From assembly GCA_012517205.1 (NCBI GenBank), contig JAAYVL010000038.1, positions 1 through 37,189 on the forward strand: 37,189 nucleotides of DNA, in the 5' to 3' direction. The stretch is from Verrucomicrobiota bacterium. GTDB lineage: Bacteria > Verrucomicrobiota > Verrucomicrobiia > Limisphaerales > UBA8199. The translations under genes and the position numbers were made by a program. This document shows positions 14,856 through 23,257 of the stretch, piece by piece. The notes below the pieces were generated by a model that was given only the letters and a program-made list of their open reading frames with translations, was not told where the DNA came from and ran no database searches. Within the stretch, counting starts at the first letter, position 1. The number at the start of each line of letters is the position of its first letter.

Positions 14856-16148
14856 ATGTTCTGGGATCAAGCATCAGAAACACTGGCCCGGCCAACGCTG
14901 GAACACCTGCAAATCAAACTCCTGCAGGAAACCCTTCACCGCGTGAGGGAGCGCGTGCCCTTTTACCGCCAGCGGCTGGCCGAGTTGAACCTTCAGCCCG
15001 CGGACATCCGCACGCTCGCGGAGGTCCGGCGGCTGCCCTTCACCACCAGCGACGATCTGCGCGCCATTTATCCCGATGGCCTGCTGGCGGTGGACCGCGC
15101 CGAAGCCGTCCGGCTGCACACCTCCAGCGGCACCACCGGCAAGCCCAAGGCCATCTTCTTTTCGCGCGCGGACGTGGATAACGCCGCCGAACTCATCGCC
15201 CGGTCGCTCGTCTCGGCGGGCATCACCGCCGCGGACGTCTTCCAGAACATGATGAGCTACGGCCTGTTCACGGGCGGCCTGGTGATGCACTACGGCGCCG
15301 AGAAGGTCGGCTGCCTGGTCATCCCCGCCGGCCCCGGCACCTCCGAACGGCAGCTCATGCTCATGCAAGACTTCCGCACCACCGCCGTGCATATCCTGCC
15401 CAGCTACGCCCTCTATTTCGCCAGCTACCTCGAACAAAAGGGCCTGCGCCCGCGCCAGGACCTCACCGTGCGCAAGGCCTTTGTCGGCGCCGAGCCGCAT
15501 ACGGAGGAAACCCGCCGCCGCATCGAGCAGATCTTCGGCTGCGACGTGTATAACTCCTACGGCCTGACCGAGATGAACGGCCCGGGCGTGGCGTGCGAAT
15601 GTGAATACAAGGCCGGTATGCACCTTTGGGAGGACAACTTCCTGCTGGAGATCATCAACCCGGTCACCAACGAACCCCTGCCCGACGGCCAGACCGGCGA
15701 ACTGGTGCTCACCACCCTCCGGCGGGAAGCCATGCCCATCCTGCGCTACCGCACCCGGGACATCACCTCGGTGGTCCCCGAGCCCTGCCGCTGCGGCCGC
15801 ACCCACCGCCGCCTGGCCCGCTTCGTCGGCCGCGCCGACGACATGCTCATCATCCGCGGCGTGAACATCTTCCCGCAGCAAGTCGAGCGCGTGCTCATGT
15901 CCTTCCCCCAGGTGGGCCGCAACTACCTCATCATCGTCGAGGGGCTGGACGACCTGACCATCAAGGTCGAGTTGACCCCCGCCGCCTTCGACGGCCAACT
16001 GGAACACCTCGAAGCCCTCCAGCAGCAGATCATCGAGAAGCTCCGGGCCGAAATCTGGATTCGGCCCAAAGTGGACCTCGTGCCCGCCGGGTCCCTGCCC
16101 GTCGGCGAAGGCAAAGCCAAGCGCGTGGTTGACAAGCGTTCCCTCTAA
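14856..16148 (+). CDS. paaK: phenylacetate-CoA ligase family enzyme (copy 2)
   Basis: The product is 430 aa from ATG 14856 (MFWDQASETLARPTLEHLQ), a typical PaaK N-terminus. A GTG at 14835 would add MYTPLRI and is less likely. Motifs: SSGTTGKP (about 90-97), MSYGLFTGGLVMHYGAE, YGLTEMNGPG, YRTRD, and the C-terminal lid with CGRTHRRLARFVGRADD, RGVNIFPQQVE and GKAKRVVD. It makes aryl-CoA esters via acyl-AMP. It differs clearly in sequence from copy 1, so the duplication is old and the two may have different aryl-acid preferences. It is divergent from iorA and followed 27 bp later by a tandem-ACT protein. Confidence 0.92.
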   Translation: MFWDQASETLARPTLEHLQIKLLQETLHRVRERVPFYRQRLAELNLQPADIRTLAEVRRLPFTTSDDLRAIYPDGLLAVDRAEAVRLHTSSGTTGKPKAIFFSRADVDNAAELIARSLVSAGITAADVFQNMMSYGLFTGGLVMHYGAEKVGCLVIPAGPGTSERQLMLMQDFRTTAVHILPSYALYFASYLEQKGLRPRQDLTVRKAFVGAEPHTEETRRRIEQIFGCDVYNSYGLTEMNGPGVACECEYKAGMHLWEDNFLLEIINPVTNEPLPDGQTGELVLTTLRREAMPILRYRTRDITSVVPEPCRCGRTHRRLARFVGRADDMLIIRGVNIFPQQVERVLMSFPQVGRNYLIIVEGLDDLTIKVELTPAAFDGQLEHLEALQQQIIEKLRAEIWIRPKVDLVPAGSLPVGEGKAKRVVDKRSL

Positions 16149-16175
16149 CCGCCCCATCCCCTCCTGTTTTAGCTT

Positions 16176-16604
16176 ATGCGCGTCGTAAACCTGTTAGCCG
16201 TCTTTGTGGAAAACAAACCGGGCCAGACCGCCCGGATCGCCGGGCTGCTCGCCGAGGCCGGGATCAACCTCTCCTGGCTGACCATTGCCAACAGCGGCAG
16301 CTTTGGCGTGATGCGGTTCCTCGTGGACCAGCGCGACACCGCCGTCCGCGCCCTCAAGGATAAAGGAGTCATGGTCTCCCTGGTCGAGGCGCTGGCCGTC
16401 GAGGTGCCCGACCAGCCCGGCTCCCTCCAGGCCGTGGCCGACCTGCTGGGCCGCAACCAAATCAACCTCGATAATTGCTCCGGCTTCGTCGTCCGCGACC
16501 GCGCCATCCTGATCATCGAAGTCCACCAGATTGCCCAGGCCGGCGCCATCCTCGAACAGCAGGGCTTCCGCCTGCTCGGCCAGGAGGAAATGCTGCGGCT
16601 TTAA
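16176..16604 (+). CDS. tandem ACT-domain protein (copy 2)
   Basis: The product is 142 aa. Two ACT domains are seen: LLAVFVENKPGQTARIAGLL (about 5-24) and ALAVEVPDQPGSLQAVADLL (about 72-91). It is a paralogue of the protein at 8333-8773, and like it has no enzyme domain and follows a PaaK gene. A role in sensing Phe, Tyr or Trp, or in tuning the ligase, is inferred from the association. It is convergent with asd, 47 bp away, across a GC-rich spacer. Confidence 0.86.
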   Translation: MRVVNLLAVFVENKPGQTARIAGLLAEAGINLSWLTIANSGSFGVMRFLVDQRDTAVRALKDKGVMVSLVEALAVEVPDQPGSLQAVADLLGRNQINLDNCSGFVVRDRAILIIEVHQIAQAGAILEQQGFRLLGQEEMLRL

Positions 16605-16651
16605 GCCGCCGGGCTCACGCCCCGCCCGGGCGCGGCCTCCCCGCGCGCCCG

Positions 16652-17656
16652 CTATTTGATGAGTTCTTCGGCAATCTGCACGGCGTTGAGCGCGGCGCCC
16701 TTGAGGAGTTGGTCGCCGCTGACCCAGAAGCAAAGGCCGTTGTCCAGGGCGCAATCCTGGCGCAGGCGGCCCACCGCGCAATTATACTTGCCCGACAGGT
16801 AAAGCGGCAGCGGGTATTCGCTCTGGGCGGGATTATCAATTACGTCCAGCCCGGGCGCCTTCCGGAGCACCGCCAGCGCGGCCTCGACCGTCACCGGCCG
16901 CTCGAACTCGGCGCTGATCGCGATCGAGTGGGCGCGATAGACCGGCACGCGCACGCAGGTCACACTCGCCCGGAACGTGGGATGATGCATGATTTTGCGC
17001 CCTTCGTTCTCCATCTTCATTTCCTCCCGGGTATAGCCGTTCGGCAGGAAGGAATCCACGTGCGGCAGCACGTTAAAGGCAATTTGATGCGGGTAAACCT
17101 CGCGCGTCACCGGCTGGCGCTGCACAACCTGCTCCACCTGCCGCTCCAGCTCCGTGATGGCTTTGGCTCCCGTGCCCGAGACGGCCTGGTAGCTGGAGGC
17201 AAAAATCCGCCGGCACTGGAACGCGGCGTGTAACGGATACAGCGCAATCAGCGTGATCGCCGTGGTGCAGTTCGGGTTGGCGATAATGCCCTTGTGCCAC
17301 TTCAGGTCGGCGGCGTTGATCTCGGGAATCACCAGCGGAACGCGGTCGTCCATGCGAAATGCGCTCGAATTATCAATAACCACGCAGCCGGCCTGGGCGG
17401 CCGCCGGGGCGTATTCCTTCGAAATACTGCCGCCGGCGCTGAAGAGCGCGATGTCTATGCCGCCAAACGAATCCTTCTTCAGCTCCGCGACCGCCAGTTC
17501 CTGGCCGCGATACTTGAGCTTTTTGCCCACCGAACGCGCCGACGCCAGCAAAGTCAGCTTCCCGGCCGGGAAGTTGCGCTTTTCCAGCGTCTTAATCATC
17601 TCGATGCCAACCGCGCCCGTTGCGCCGACCACCGCCACATGTGGATTGCGATTCAT
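16652..17656 (-). CDS. asd: aspartate-semialdehyde dehydrogenase
   Basis: The product is 334 aa, the standard size. It reduces aspartyl phosphate to aspartate semialdehyde with NADPH, the branch step to lysine, diaminopimelate, threonine and methionine. Visible: the NADP-binding VAVVGATGAVG at the N-terminus, SAGGSISKEYAPAA, DNSSAFRMD, PLVIPEIN, the catalytic Cys in IIANPNCTTA, SYQAVSGTGAKAI, and the later His in RVPVYRAHS. The start at 17656 (MNRNPHV) puts the nucleotide-binding motif at the usual place. A strong promoter lies so close that the mRNA would be nearly leaderless, consistent with the lack of a ribosome-binding site. Confidence 0.95.
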   Translation of the reverse strand: MNRNPHVAVVGATGAVGIEMIKTLEKRNFPAGKLTLLASARSVGKKLKYRGQELAVAELKKDSFGGIDIALFSAGGSISKEYAPAAAQAGCVVIDNSSAFRMDDRVPLVIPEINAADLKWHKGIIANPNCTTAITLIALYPLHAAFQCRRIFASSYQAVSGTGAKAITELERQVEQVVQRQPVTREVYPHQIAFNVLPHVDSFLPNGYTREEMKMENEGRKIMHHPTFRASVTCVRVPVYRAHSIAISAEFERPVTVEAALAVLRKAPGLDVIDNPAQSEYPLPLYLSGKYNCAVGRLRQDCALDNGLCFWVSGDQLLKGAALNAVQIAEELIK

Positions 17657-17668
17657 ATAAGGAGCCAG

Positions 17669-17698
17669 AATATAGTATTCATGGGCCAAAAATGTCAA
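17669..17698 (-). promoter_or_regulatory. sigma70-like promoter of asd
   Basis: On the minus strand, TTGACA (17693-17698) is a perfect -35 box and TATATT (17669-17674) a 5/6 match to the -10 box, with an 18-bp spacer. Transcription would begin near 17662, about 6 nt before the asd ATG. Confidence 0.7.
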
Positions 17699-17870
17699 TG
17701 TCGGCCCGTAGCCCCGAGCGGGGCCGGGCCTCAATCCCAGCCCCAAGCGCCTTAACTCAGCCCGTCCGCCAGCCTTTCCCAACCTAAATCCACGCTAAAT
17801 ATCTCTCGTCACGCGGTTTATGGCCATTGCCGCTCCGGCCATAACCCCCTGAAATACCGCTTCCAACAGG

Positions 17871-17978
17871 CCATGTACAAGGGGTGTACAAGGGGTGTAC
17901 ATCGGGTGCTCACCGGGTGAGCAAGGGAAAATCCGATGGACATCCGGTGAGCATCCCTTGTACACCCCTTGTACACGG
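17871..17978. repeat. palindromic array of 11-bp TGNNCA units, copy 2 (108 bp)
   Basis: TG-NN-CA hexamers start at 17874, 17885, 17896, 17907 and 17918 on the left and at 17937, 17948, 17959 and 17970 on the right: an 11-bp step throughout and the same 19-bp central step as copy 1. Read as reverse complement, its first 53 bases match the left part of copy 1 with three mismatches, including the core GATTTTCC. The copies are therefore homologous and inverted relative to each other. This copy is exactly 11 bp longer, having five units in one arm instead of four. Confidence 0.85.
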
Positions 17979-18050
17979 CGTCAGGCGAGGGGGGAAGGAC
18001 GGCGGCAGGCTGCCGGAACGGGGGCGGCTGGAATGCGGGGATTCCGCGGA

Positions 18051-19130
18051 TCAGGCGGCGGTTGGCGGCAAGGCGGGGTAGTCGGTATAGCCTCCGGGGT
18101 CGGAGGCGTAGAAGGTTTCAGGAACCGGGGTGTTGAGGGGGGCGTTGAGGGCAAACCGGCGGGGGAGGTCCGGGTTGGCGATGAAAAGCTTCCCGAAGGC
18201 GACGGCGTCGGCCTCCCCGGCCTGGAGTAATTGCTCCGCCGTATCGCGGGTATGGGCTTCGTTGGCGACGTAGAGGCCGCCGAACTGCTTTTTGAGCGCG
18301 GGGCCGAGGCGGTTGGGGCCGATGGACTCGCGGGCGCAGATAAAGGCGATGCGGCGTTTGCCAAGTTCCCGGGCGACGTAGCCAAAGGTGGCGGCGGGGT
18401 CGGAATCCCCCATGTCGTGGGAATCGCAGCGCGGGGCCAGGTGCATGGCGACCCGGTCCGCCCCCCAGACGGCGATGATGGCGTCGGTGACTTCGAGCAT
18501 GAGCCGGGCGCGGTTTTCGATGGGGCCGCCGTAGTCGTCGGTGCGGCGGTTGGTGCTGTCCTGGAGGAATTGGTCGAGCAGGTAGCCGTTGGCGCCGTGG
18601 ATTTCGACGCCGTCAAAGCCGGCGCGCTGGGCATTTTGCGCGGCCTGGCGGTAGGCGTCCACAATGCCGGGGAGTTCGTCCGTTGCCAGCGCCCGCGGGG
18701 TGGCAAAGGGGCGTTTGGGGCGGAGCAGGCTGAGGTGCCCCCGGGCGGGGATGGCGCTGGGCGCCACCGGCTGCGCGCCGCCGAGGTAGCTTGGGTCGGA
18801 AATGCGGCCGACGTGCCAGAGTTGGAGGAAAATCCGGCCGCCGGCGGCGTGGACGGCTTCGGTGATCGTTTTCCAGCCTTGCACCTGTTCCGGGGACCAG
18901 ATGCCCGGCGTATCGGGGTAGCCGACGGCCATAGGCGAGATGGCGGTGGCCTCGCTGAGGATCAGGCCGGCGGAGGCGCGCTGGACGTAGTAGTCGCGCA
19001 TCAGGAGGTTGGGCACCCGCCCGGCGGAAGCGCGGCAGCGGGTCAGGGGGGACATGAAGACGCGGTTGGGCAGGTCCAGCCCGCCTAACCGGATCGGTTC
19101 GAGGAGTCGAAGGCCATGGTTCATATTCAT
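18051..19130 (-). CDS. old yellow enzyme family ene-reductase (NemA-like)
   Basis: The product is 359 aa from ATG 19130 (MNMNHGLRLLEPIRLGG). An upstream ATG at 19163 adds 11 residues with no family match, and AAAGAG lies about 4 nt ahead of 19130. It is an FMN-dependent, NAD(P)H-using reductase of activated alkenes. Motifs: LPNRVFMSPLTRCRA near the N-terminus, EATAISPMAVGYPDTPGIW, LQLWHVGRIS, and the substrate-binding His/Asn in GVEIHGANGYLLDQFLQD followed by NRRTDDYGGPIENRARL. The physiological substrate is unknown. It lies downstream of the divergent argG promoter region. Confidence 0.9.
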   Translation of the reverse strand: MNMNHGLRLLEPIRLGGLDLPNRVFMSPLTRCRASAGRVPNLLMRDYYVQRASAGLILSEATAISPMAVGYPDTPGIWSPEQVQGWKTITEAVHAAGGRIFLQLWHVGRISDPSYLGGAQPVAPSAIPARGHLSLLRPKRPFATPRALATDELPGIVDAYRQAAQNAQRAGFDGVEIHGANGYLLDQFLQDSTNRRTDDYGGPIENRARLMLEVTDAIIAVWGADRVAMHLAPRCDSHDMGDSDPAATFGYVARELGKRRIAFICARESIGPNRLGPALKKQFGGLYVANEAHTRDTAEQLLQAGEADAVAFGKLFIANPDLPRRFALNAPLNTPVPETFYASDPGGYTDYPALPPTAA

Positions 19131-19170
19131 CTCTTTGCCGGGTTCGGCGTTTGGTAAAGTCATCGGCGAC

Positions 19171-19176
19171 AGTATA
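19171..19176 (-). promoter_or_regulatory. candidate -10 box of the ene-reductase gene
   Basis: TATACT on the minus strand matches five of six consensus bases and would start transcription near 19164, giving a leader of about 33 nt that includes AAAGAG. No good -35 hexamer is visible. Confidence 0.35.
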
Positions 19177-19263
19177 GGCCAGGTTCCGGGAAATACGAGC
19201 CGGATTATCCGGGCTGTCTTTTCTCCTTTGCGTTTGCGGGCGGCTCGCGTTTAAGCTCCGGCC

Positions 19264-20504
<1,241 letters not shown>

Positions 20505-20508
<4 letters not shown>

Positions 20509-21518
20509 CCGCCGCGCGTCACGTAGCCGTTTTGGCGAAACCACGCGACGGCGTCGGCGAGCGCCTGCCGCGGGGGCGTTTGCGGCAGGCCCAGCTCGCG
20601 GATGGCCTTGGCCGGGTTGAAGAACATCTTGTAGCGGGCCATCCGGACCCCGGCGAGCGGCGCTTTGGGGGGGCGGTGCGTGAGCCGGGCCAGGGCTTCA
20701 CTGATGCCGGCCGCGCCCAGGGCCACGGCGTGCGGAATCCGCAGCCGGGGCGCGCGGATGCCGGTGATTTCCTCCAGCACGGCAAACGCCTGGCGCATCG
20801 TCCAGTTGCCGTCGGCATGGCCGAGAATGTAGCGCTCGCCGATGCGGCCGCGTTGCGCGGCGAGGATGTGGCCGGCGGCGACATCGCGGACGTGGACATA
20901 GTTCAACCCGGTGTCGAGGTAGGCGGGCATTTGGCGGTTCAGGAAGTCCACAATGACCTGGCCGGTGGGGGTGGGCTTTACGTCGCGCGGGCCGACCGGG
21001 GCGCTGGGGTTGACGATGACGACGGGGCAGCCGTCGCGGGCCAGGCGGAGGGCCACTTGTTCGGCCTGCCATTTGGATTTCTTGTAGTGGTTGACCATCT
21101 GGCTTTCGCCCGCCACCGCGGTTTCGTCAACCGGCGGGGTTGGCCCCGCTCCGGGTTCCGGCAGGGCCAGGCAGCCCACCGTGCTGGTATAGACGATGCG
21201 CTGGCAGCCGGCGGCGGCGGCGGCCTGGATGACCGTGCGGGTGCCCTCGACATTGGCGGCGTACATGGGCCGGTAGTCCCGCAGCCAAAGGTGGTAGCTG
21301 GCGGCGACATGAAAGCACCATTCGCAGCCGCGCAGGGCGGCGGTGAGCCGGGCGGCATCGCTCAGGTCGCCCTCGAGCCGCTCGAACTCCGCGCCCGCCA
21401 AACCCCGGAGGTCGCAGCCCGGCCGCAGCAGCGCTTTGACCCGGTGCTGGCGCGCCGCCAGTTCATGCACCAGGTTCGCTCCAATGAAGCCGGAAGCGCC
21501 GGTAACGAAGCAGTTCAT
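20505..21518 (-). CDS. hpnA: hopanoid-associated sugar epimerase, HpnA-like
   Basis: The product is 337 aa and belongs to the extended short-chain dehydrogenases. The NAD-binding [17 protein letters not shown] is at the N-terminus; the active-site YxxxK is [10 protein letters not shown] (Tyr-Lys-Lys-Ser-Lys), preceded by YTSTVGCLA. The run [19 protein letters not shown] and [19 protein letters not shown] is characteristic of HpnA, the epimerase linked to hopanoid biosynthesis clusters. No other hopanoid gene is in the window, so participation in hopanoid side-chain synthesis is by family only. It is convergent with argG. Confidence 0.85.
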
Positions 21519-21591
21519 GGCCGGAGCTTAGGATTTTCCACCCCGGCGAAGAAGCAGAAAACCCGGCGCGGTCCCAAGGCTCCGCCCGAAC

Positions 21592-21623
21592 AAAAACCGG
21601 GACGGCGGGGGGCCGTCCCGGTT
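21592..21623 (-). terminator. rho-independent terminator of the Spy-like gene
   Basis: On the minus strand the arms AACCGGGACGGC and GCCGTCCCGGTT (12 bp, perfect) surround a 5-nt C loop and are followed by TTT (plus-strand A-run at 21592-21596). It sits 23 bp after the stop codon of the Spy-like gene. Confidence 0.85.
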
Positions 21624-21645
21624 GCGGGAATGGGTAAGAAAGGGA

Positions 21646-22047
21646 TTACGCCCGCGCTTTTCGGGCTTTCTTTTCGCCGATCGGGCCTCTCTTTTCCCGG
21701 GCGCGTTGCATCATTTCCTCGCGCTTCTTGAACTGTTCATCGGTCAGGATGGCCTTGAGTTTCTTGGTTTCCTCTTCGCGCAGGGTTTTGATTTTGGCGG
21801 GGCGCTCTTCCGGCTTCAGTTCCTTTATTTTCTTAGCCGTTTCCTCCAGCACGGCCTTGACTTTCGGCTTTTGGGCATCGGTCAGCTTGAGCTGGGTGGT
21901 CATGCGCTCCAGGCGCTGCTCGAGGTTGGGCGCTTCACGTTTTCCGCCTTTCCAGGCGGGGTTTTTGGCTCCGCCCTGGGCGGGGGCCGCGTTGCACGCG
22001 ATCAGCGCACCCATGGCCGCGGCTGCGATCAGACTAAGTTTCTTCAT
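21646..22047 (-). CDS. secreted Spy/CpxP-like LTxxQ-motif protein
   Basis: The product is 133 aa from ATG 22047 (MKKLSLIAAAAMGAL); GAGG lies 8 nt upstream of it, whereas the upstream ATG at 22062 has none. The signal peptide ends near NAAPAQG. The mature part is highly charged and helical, with LTDAQKPKVKAVL and LTDEQFKKREEMM, the two LTxxQ motifs of periplasmic Spy/CpxP-type chaperones and stress sensors. It is a single gene with its own promoter-like TACAAT and terminator. Its exact partner is unknown. Confidence 0.8.
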   Translation of the reverse strand: MKKLSLIAAAAMGALIACNAAPAQGGAKNPAWKGGKREAPNLEQRLERMTTQLKLTDAQKPKVKAVLEETAKKIKELKPEERPAKIKTLREEETKKLKAILTDEQFKKREEMMQRAREKRGPIGEKKARKARA

Positions 22048-22068
22048 GTTGATGATCCTCAATTTTCG

Positions 22069-22074
22069 ATTGTA
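22069..22074 (-). promoter_or_regulatory. candidate -10 box of the Spy-like gene
   Basis: TACAAT on the minus strand (5/6 match) would start transcription near 22062, leaving a 15-nt leader that contains the GAGG ribosome-binding site. The -35 region is weak. Confidence 0.4.
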
Positions 22075-22330
22075 TTGTTGCCGGCCTCCGCTTTATCGGG
22101 CGGCAGGCCGATTGGTTATCTCAAGGAACTAAGACGTGTGGGAAGCCGGATGGTTACACCGAAATGCGCCGCCCGGTTTTCCGGGGCGGGCGGCCGGGGC
22201 GCGCCTTTTCCGCCCCGGGGTGGGCCGGGGCGGGCGGAAGGCGGGCGGGAGGAAAGCTTCAGTGGCCTTTGCGATTTGGCGAATTCCGGGCGTGACTTGG
22301 CCGCCGGTTTATGGGAAGTTCGATGCGTTT

Positions 22331-22975
22331 ATGAAGATAGCGACGACATGGTGTGCTTTTAGTCTGGCTTTGGGGTTGGTTGCGGCCCAGGGCCAGGGAA
22401 CCAATAACCCAACCAAAGCGGAAACCAAGCCGGCGGAGCAAGCCGGCACTCAACAAAAGAAAGACCCGGTGAATACAAAAGAAGTAGCGGTGATTAAAAC
22501 AACAGAAGGCGAAATGGTCATCGAGTTTTGGCCGGAAGTGGCTCCCAGGACGGTGGAGAACTTCAAGACGCTGGCGAAGAAAGGGTTCTACGACGGCACG
22601 TGTTTTCACCGGGTCATCAAGGGTTTCATGATTCAAGGGGGAGACCCGCTGACCAAGGATCCGGCCCTGGAAGCCCGCTGGGGCACCGGGGATCCCGGTT
22701 ACAAGATTAAAGCCGAATTCAATGAGCGCCACCATGACCGCGGCGTGATCTCGATGGCCCGCTCCCAGGACCCCGATTCCGCCGGCAGCCAATTCTTTAT
22801 CTGCCATGGCAACCCGCGGTTCCTCGACCGGCAGTACACGGCCTTTGGCAAGTTGATCAAAGGCGACGACGTGCTGGAAAAGATTGCCACGACGGCGACG
22901 CATCCCCCGGATCGGCCCAACCAGCGCATGGGGATCGAGAGCATCAAGATTGTTGCGGCGGACTCCGTAAAGTAG
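22331..22975 (+). CDS. secreted cyclophilin-type peptidyl-prolyl isomerase
   Basis: The product is 214 aa from ATG 22331 (MKIATTWCAFSLALGLVAAQ). A signal peptide is followed by a hydrophilic linker rich in Lys, Glu and Asn, then the cyclophilin fold: TTEGEMVIEFWPEVAPRTVE, FYDGTCFHRVIKGFMIQGGD with the catalytic Arg of FHRV, GVISMARSQDPDSAGSQFFI, and FLDRQYTAFGKLIKG. It catalyses cis-trans isomerisation at prolines during folding of exported proteins. The longer in-frame start at 22136 would bury the signal peptide and is not preferred. Confidence 0.93.
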   Translation: MKIATTWCAFSLALGLVAAQGQGTNNPTKAETKPAEQAGTQQKKDPVNTKEVAVIKTTEGEMVIEFWPEVAPRTVENFKTLAKKGFYDGTCFHRVIKGFMIQGGDPLTKDPALEARWGTGDPGYKIKAEFNERHHDRGVISMARSQDPDSAGSQFFICHGNPRFLDRQYTAFGKLIKGDDVLEKIATTATHPPDRPNQRMGIESIKIVAADSVK

Positions 22976-23096
22976 CGCCGGGCGGGCCGGAGACCTTGCC
23001 TGGCGGCCAACGCCCCGCGGGGCGCGGGCAACGGTGCTTGCGTCGGCCGGCTGTTGCCTTTATTAAATAGCGGTGGCTGCGGCGTTGTCGTGGCCG

Positions 23097-23172
23097 GGGT
23101 TGGTAGCTCAGTCGGTAGAGCAGCGGCCTTTTAAGCCGTTGGTCCTGGGTTCGAGTCCCAGCCAACCCACCA
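23097..23172 (+). tRNA. tRNA-Lys (anticodon UUU)
   Basis: The 76-nt cloverleaf is complete. Acceptor GGGTTGG pairs with CCAACCC, with discriminator A and an encoded CCA at 23170-23172. The D arm is GCTC-AGTCGGTA-GAGC; the anticodon arm is CGGC with loop CTTTTAA and GCCG, giving anticodon TTT; the T arm is CTGGG-TTCGAGT-CCCAG. Confidence 0.97.
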
Positions 23173-23257
23173 TTTTCCGCCCGGCTGCGGGCTGAGGCCC
23201 CCAGGGGCGCGGCTGGCCGGCTTGACGGGGGAGAGCCCCGCCACAACCTTTTTCCCG

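Larger units (their letters stand above)
17657..18050. other. 394-bp intergenic region between asd and the ene-reductase
   Basis: No gene is visible. It contains the asd promoter (17669-17698), an inverted repeat with 8-bp arms TTATGGCC/GGCCATAA (17818-17844) and copy 2 of the 11-bp array (17871-17978). Confidence 0.7.

Noticed and set aside
17657..17700. Lysine riboswitch ahead of asd
   Set aside because: The promoter predicts a leader of only about 6 nt, too short for any riboswitch.
22136..22330. N-terminal extension of the cyclophilin
   Set aside because: It would place 65 Gly/Arg-rich residues before a clear signal peptide.
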